Shown here: piece after piece, positions 30,186 through 33,138 of the stretch | Layout: each line of letters begins with the position of its first letter | How positions within the stretch are numbered: the first letter of the stretch is position 1 | From: CAZEZY01 sp964516635 | GTDB taxonomy: Bacteria > Pseudomonadota > Gammaproteobacteria > Burkholderiales > Burkholderiaceae_C | Length of the DNA stretch: 33,138 nucleotides | Assembly (NCBI GenBank): GCA_964516635.1 | Contig: CAZEZY010000008.1 | Coordinates: 1-33,138, forward strand | Direction: 5' to 3' | Position numbers and translations under genes: made by a program | The notes under the pieces: model-generated | Seen by the model: only the letters and a program-made list of their open reading frames with translations | Database searches by the model: none | What the model was told of the DNA's origin: nothing

Positions 30186-30886
30186 GTGATCAGCCCTTTT
30201 TGGTTGATGAGAGCTTCAAACAACAGCTCTGCTTGGATCCAGTCCTCTGGGGTGTCGATGTCCTGCACGCGGTACCTTGGCACGATCACAGGCGCGGCAT
30301 GGTGAGAAAAAATCGGCTTGCCACTCAACCATGCCCGAGGCTTTCCCCAGTAGAACTGGGCGGCATCATGATAGGCCTCCTGCAGGTCTTGCGACCGGGT
30401 GTTGAACAGTTCGGGATGGAACATTTCCAGCCGATTGTCTGGAGTGATGCGCATGGCCCGCTGGATGGGGGAAGCGTAACGGGTGACGCTGAAGGCGTAA
30501 TCGGCGCCGCTGTCTTGTAGCAGCCTCTGGCCGCGTTGCAAGTCTGCAACGGCTACCAACGGAGCGGTGGCGTAAAGGCAGCAGACCTCGGTCGTGACCC
30601 CTTCGTTTTGATGTGTCCATTGAATGGCATGGGCGATGACCGGAATGGTGGCCGTGTGGTCATCCGATAACTCGGCAGGTCGCAAGAAGGGGACATTCGC
30701 GCCATGAGCGCGGGCAACATCGGCGATCTCGGCATCATCGGTGGAGACGATGATCTGGTCAAAGCAGCCGGACAGGCGCGCGGCTTCGATCGACCACGCG
30801 ATCATCGGCTTGCCGCAAAAGGGCTTGATGTTTTTGCGCGGGATGCGCTTGCTGCCACCACGGGCTGGTATGACCGCAAGCTTCAT
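30182..30886 (-). CDS. pseF: CMP-pseudaminic acid cytidylyltransferase PseF
   Basis: A 234-aa protein of the NeuA/KdsB fold with the nucleotide-binding start AVIPARGGSKRIPRKNIKPF, then GKPMIAWSIEAA, IIVSTDDAEIADVA, LYATAPLV and the metal-binding RVQDIDTPEDWIQAELLFEA. PseF activates pseudaminic acid with CTP for transfer by Maf. The sequence YDAAQFYWG-like stretch (HDAAQFYWGKPRAWL) is typical of PseF versus sialic acid NeuA. It overlaps pseC and the methylase gene by ATGA. Confidence 0.93.
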   Translation of the reverse strand: MKLAVIPARGGSKRIPRKNIKPFCGKPMIAWSIEAARLSGCFDQIIVSTDDAEIADVARAHGANVPFLRPAELSDDHTATIPVIAHAIQWTHQNEGVTTEVCCLYATAPLVAVADLQRGQRLLQDSGADYAFSVTRYASPIQRAMRITPDNRLEMFHPELFNTRSQDLQEAYHDAAQFYWGKPRAWLSGKPIFSHHAAPVIVPRYRVQDIDTPEDWIQAELLFEALINQKGLIT

Positions 30887-32043
30887 GGAGCCAGTTCCTC
30901 GTGCAATGCTGCAGCAACCTGCACTTGTTGTGCATCGCTCAGTGTGGAGTACATGGGAAGACTGATTGCCTCGGCATAGTAGCGCTCAGCCTCCGGAAAG
31001 TCCCCCGACTTGAAGCCCATCTGCTGGTAGTAGGGCTGAGTATGAACGGGAATGTAGTGAAGATTCACGCCAATGCCACGGTCTCGCAAGCCTTCAAAAA
31101 CAGCCCGGTGAGAGCGACCGAGGCGTTGCCTTTGCAGCCTGATGACATAGAGGTGCAGACCGGAGTAGCTGTCCGGATGCTGCCAGGGGCGGCTGATCGG
31201 CAGATCTTCTAACAGCATGTCGTAGCGAGCAGCCAGCGTGTGGCGGCGGGCGACGAGATCATCGAGACGCTCCATCTGGCTGATGCCGAGCGCGGCTTGC
31301 AGGTCGGTCATTCGGTAGTTGAAGCCCAGTTGGATCTGCTGGTAGTACCAGGGGCCATCGGGTGGATGCGTCATCTGTGCCGGATCGCGGGTGATGCCAT
31401 GGCTGCGCAACAGGGTCAACTGTTTCGCCAGTTCGATGTGGTTGGTCAGTGCCATGCCGCCTTCGGCCGTGGTGATGATCTTCACCGGGTGGAAGCTGAA
31501 CACGGTGATGTCGCTGTAGCGGCCATTGCCGATGAACTCGCCCTTGTACTTGCCGCCGATGGCGTGCGAGGCGTCTTCGATGATCCTGAACCCGTAGCGC
31601 TGGCCGAGTGCGTGGATGGCTGCCATGTCGCAGGGCTGTCCACACAGATGCACGGCGACAACCACTTTGGGTAACCTGTTGTTGCGCTGGGCTTGCACCA
31701 GTTTGTGTTCCAGTGCCTCAGGGCACAGGTTGTAGGTGCGGGGGTTGATATCGACAAAGTCGACCTGAGCGCCACAGTACAGTGCGCAATTGGCTGACGC
31801 CACAAACGTGACCGGGCTGGTCCAGAGCCAGTCGCCAGGGCCCAGTCCGAGCGCCAGACAGGCCAGATGCAAAGCCGAGGTGGCGCTGTTCACCGCAACG
31901 GCATGGCGAGCGCCAACATGCCGGGACACCACTTCTTCAAACCGGGGTACGACAGGCCCCTGAGTCAGAAAGTCTGACCGAAGGACATCAACGACTGCTT
32001 GAATGTCGTGTTCCGAGATGTCGTGTCGGCCATAGGGGATCAT
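30883..32043 (-). CDS. pseC: UDP-4-amino-4,6-dideoxy-AltNAc aminotransferase PseC
   Basis: A 386-aa fold-type I PLP enzyme of the DegT/DnrJ/EryC1 family. The start PYGRHDISEHDIQAVVDVLR, VNSATSALHLACLALGLGPG, SPVTFVASANCALYCGA, D157 in IIEDASHAIGG and the PLP lysine K188 in FSFHPVKIITTAEGG match PseC. It transfers an amino group from glutamate to C4 of the PseB product. The FNYRMTDLQAALGISQM and VHTQPYYQQMGF stretches are also typical. The ATG shares one base with the pseB stop, so the two first pathway steps are coupled. Confidence 0.95.
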   Translation of the reverse strand: MIPYGRHDISEHDIQAVVDVLRSDFLTQGPVVPRFEEVVSRHVGARHAVAVNSATSALHLACLALGLGPGDWLWTSPVTFVASANCALYCGAQVDFVDINPRTYNLCPEALEHKLVQAQRNNRLPKVVVAVHLCGQPCDMAAIHALGQRYGFRIIEDASHAIGGKYKGEFIGNGRYSDITVFSFHPVKIITTAEGGMALTNHIELAKQLTLLRSHGITRDPAQMTHPPDGPWYYQQIQLGFNYRMTDLQAALGISQMERLDDLVARRHTLAARYDMLLEDLPISRPWQHPDSYSGLHLYVIRLQRQRLGRSHRAVFEGLRDRGIGVNLHYIPVHTQPYYQQMGFKSGDFPEAERYYAEAISLPMYSTLSDAQQVQVAAALHEELAP

Positions 32044-33041
32044 CAGATGTGCCCGATTTGGTCCTTGTTGAATTCAAGCCACTGGTGCAGGGTTTCCTGT
32101 GACATCCATGCCGTGTTGTTGTCGCTGGTGTAGCTGAAGCCCTCAGGCACCTTCTGGCCATCTTTGATCCGTTGGGCATCGAGATCCCAGCCGTTGATGG
32201 CAGGCAGGATCTTGAAATGCGCCGGATACTCATAGGTGTGATAACAATCCTCGGCCCCGATCATTTGCTCATGGAGTTTTTCGCCTGGACGTATGCCAAC
32301 GATCTCGTGGCGAGCCTCCGGAGCAATCGTCCGGGCCAGATCGGTCACTTTCATGGAGGGAATCTTCTTGACATAGATTTCCCCTCCGACCATGTCTTCG
32401 AATGCATGCCAAACCAGTTCGACGCCTTCTTCCAGCGAGATCATGAACCGCGTCATGCGGCTGTCTGTGATGGGCAAGGTGCCGGTGTGCCGGATAGACA
32501 TGAAGAAGGGGATGACGGAACCCCGGGAACCCATGACATTGCCATAACGCACAACCGCGAATCGGGTGCCATGTTCACCGGAGTAAGCGTTGCCCGCCAC
32601 AAACAATTTGTCCGATGCGAGTTTGGTGGCCCCATACAGATTGACAGGGCTGCTGGCTTTGTCTGTCGACAACGCGACCACCCGCTTCACGCCTTTGTCG
32701 ATGCACGCATCGATGAGGTTCATGGCACCGAGGACGTTGGTTTTCACGCACTCGAAGGGGTTGTACTCTGCGGTCGGAACAATCTTGGTGGCGGCGGCAT
32801 GGACAACGTAATCGACACCATCGAGGGCCCGGTAGAGGCGCTCCTTGTCGCGAACGTCGCCAATGAAAAAACGCACACGACTGTCGCCTGCGAACTTCTT
32901 GGCCATCTCCCACTGCTTCATTTCGTCGCGGGAAAAAACGATGATCTTCCTGGGGTTGTACCTGGCAAGCGTCATCGGCACAAAGGTGTTGCCGAAGGAG
33001 CCCGTGCCCCCGGTGACCAGGATGGTTTGTTCCCGAAGCAT
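32043..33041 (-). CDS. pseB: UDP-GlcNAc 4,6-dehydratase (inverting) PseB
   Basis: A 332-aa extended short-chain dehydrogenase. The NADP-binding glycine motif GGTGSFG is at 11-17, the catalytic T126-D127-K128 in LSTDKASSPVN and the Y136-x3-K140 pair in LYGATKLASDK. MLREQTILVTGGTGSFG, VVHAAATKIVPTAEYNPFEC and VRYGNVMGSRGSVIPFF are the usual PseB/FlaA1 stretches. PseB commits UDP-GlcNAc to pseudaminic acid by dehydration with C5 inversion. It is the first gene of the glycosylation operon, only 20 bp after the flagellin stop, with no terminator in between. Confidence 0.96.
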   Translation of the reverse strand: MLREQTILVTGGTGSFGNTFVPMTLARYNPRKIIVFSRDEMKQWEMAKKFAGDSRVRFFIGDVRDKERLYRALDGVDYVVHAAATKIVPTAEYNPFECVKTNVLGAMNLIDACIDKGVKRVVALSTDKASSPVNLYGATKLASDKLFVAGNAYSGEHGTRFAVVRYGNVMGSRGSVIPFFMSIRHTGTLPITDSRMTRFMISLEEGVELVWHAFEDMVGGEIYVKKIPSMKVTDLARTIAPEARHEIVGIRPGEKLHEQMIGAEDCYHTYEYPAHFKILPAINGWDLDAQRIKDGQKVPEGFSYTSDNNTAWMSQETLHQWLEFNKDQIGHI

Positions 33042-33061
33042 CAGTTCAACTTTCTATGCCG

Positions 33062-33138
33062 TTAACCTTGCAGCAATCGTAATACGTTCTGCGGCAGCTG
33101 GTTGGCCTGGGCGATCATGGCGGTACCAGCCTGCTGCA
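33062..33138 (-). CDS. fliC: Flagellin, C-terminal end (cut by window edge)
   Basis: The last 24 codons read QQAGTAMIAQANQLPQNVLR and end LLQG-stop, the classic flagellin C-terminal D0 helix. This segment packs the filament core and is also the FliS-binding site. The remainder lies beyond the window. The stop at 33062-33064 is only 20 bp from pseB, so the glycosylation genes follow their target gene directly. Confidence 0.93.
   Translation of the reverse strand, partial: QQAGTAMIAQANQLPQNVLRLLQG

Noticed and set aside
1..33138. tRNA, rRNA, CRISPR arrays, insertion sequences or prophage genes
   Set aside because: None seen; the window is almost fully coding and all recognisable genes fit motility, glycosylation or the ilvE edge gene.

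Overview
The window is a motility block of about 33 kb from a GC-rich Gram-negative bacterium. Its gene families, gene order and flagellar promoters fit a betaproteobacterium, probably Burkholderiales-like. This is inferred from family resemblance; no rRNA or other species marker is present. Nearly every gene concerns chemotaxis, the flagellar basal body and export apparatus, flagellar chaperones, or flagellin glycosylation.

Layout. (1) 1-296: start of ilvE, cut by the window edge. (2) 421-1240: a strong FliA (sigma-28) type promoter followed by an unrecognised Ala/Pro-rich protein of 246 aa on the + strand. (3) 1244-6985, minus strand: chemotaxis operon reading cheZ-like, cheY, cheA, cheR, cheD, cheB, with no cheW or receptor gene. 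(4) 7154-8871, + strand: a soluble receiver-histidine kinase and a NarL-type response regulator lying between the che and fli operons. (5) 8878-13000, minus strand: fliLMNOPQR (motor switch and export gate). (6) A symmetric, probably bidirectional terminator at 13105-13132. (7) 13146-19860, minus strand: fliFGHIJK (MS ring, switch, export ATPase complex, hook-length ruler). (8) 20025-20372, + strand: fliE, divergent from fliF. (9) 20385-21642, minus strand: fliS and two tandem fliT-like chaperones, with sigma-28-like promoters ahead of fliS and of the fliT pair. (10) 21730-33041, minus strand: a tightly packed glycosylation operon reading pseB, pseC, pseF, a Pse-associated methylase, pseA-like amidotransferase, hisH-like, hisF-like, pseG, pseH, pseI and maf. 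(11) 33062-33138: C-terminus of flagellin.

How the genes work together. All six enzymes from UDP-GlcNAc to CMP-pseudaminic acid are present (PseB, C, H, G, I, F). PseA with HisH/HisF-like partners should convert an acetamido group to an acetamidino group. The methylase may add a methyl group, and Maf should attach the sugar to flagellin encoded immediately upstream. FliS and FliT-like chaperones handle flagellin and cap protein. Translation is coupled through many ATGA start/stop overlaps.

The least explained elements are the FliA-controlled Ala/Pro-rich protein, the cheZ-like protein that shares a C-terminal peptide with CheD, the receiver-kinase/NarL pair, the duplicated FliT-like chaperone, and the exact sugar made by the pse operon.
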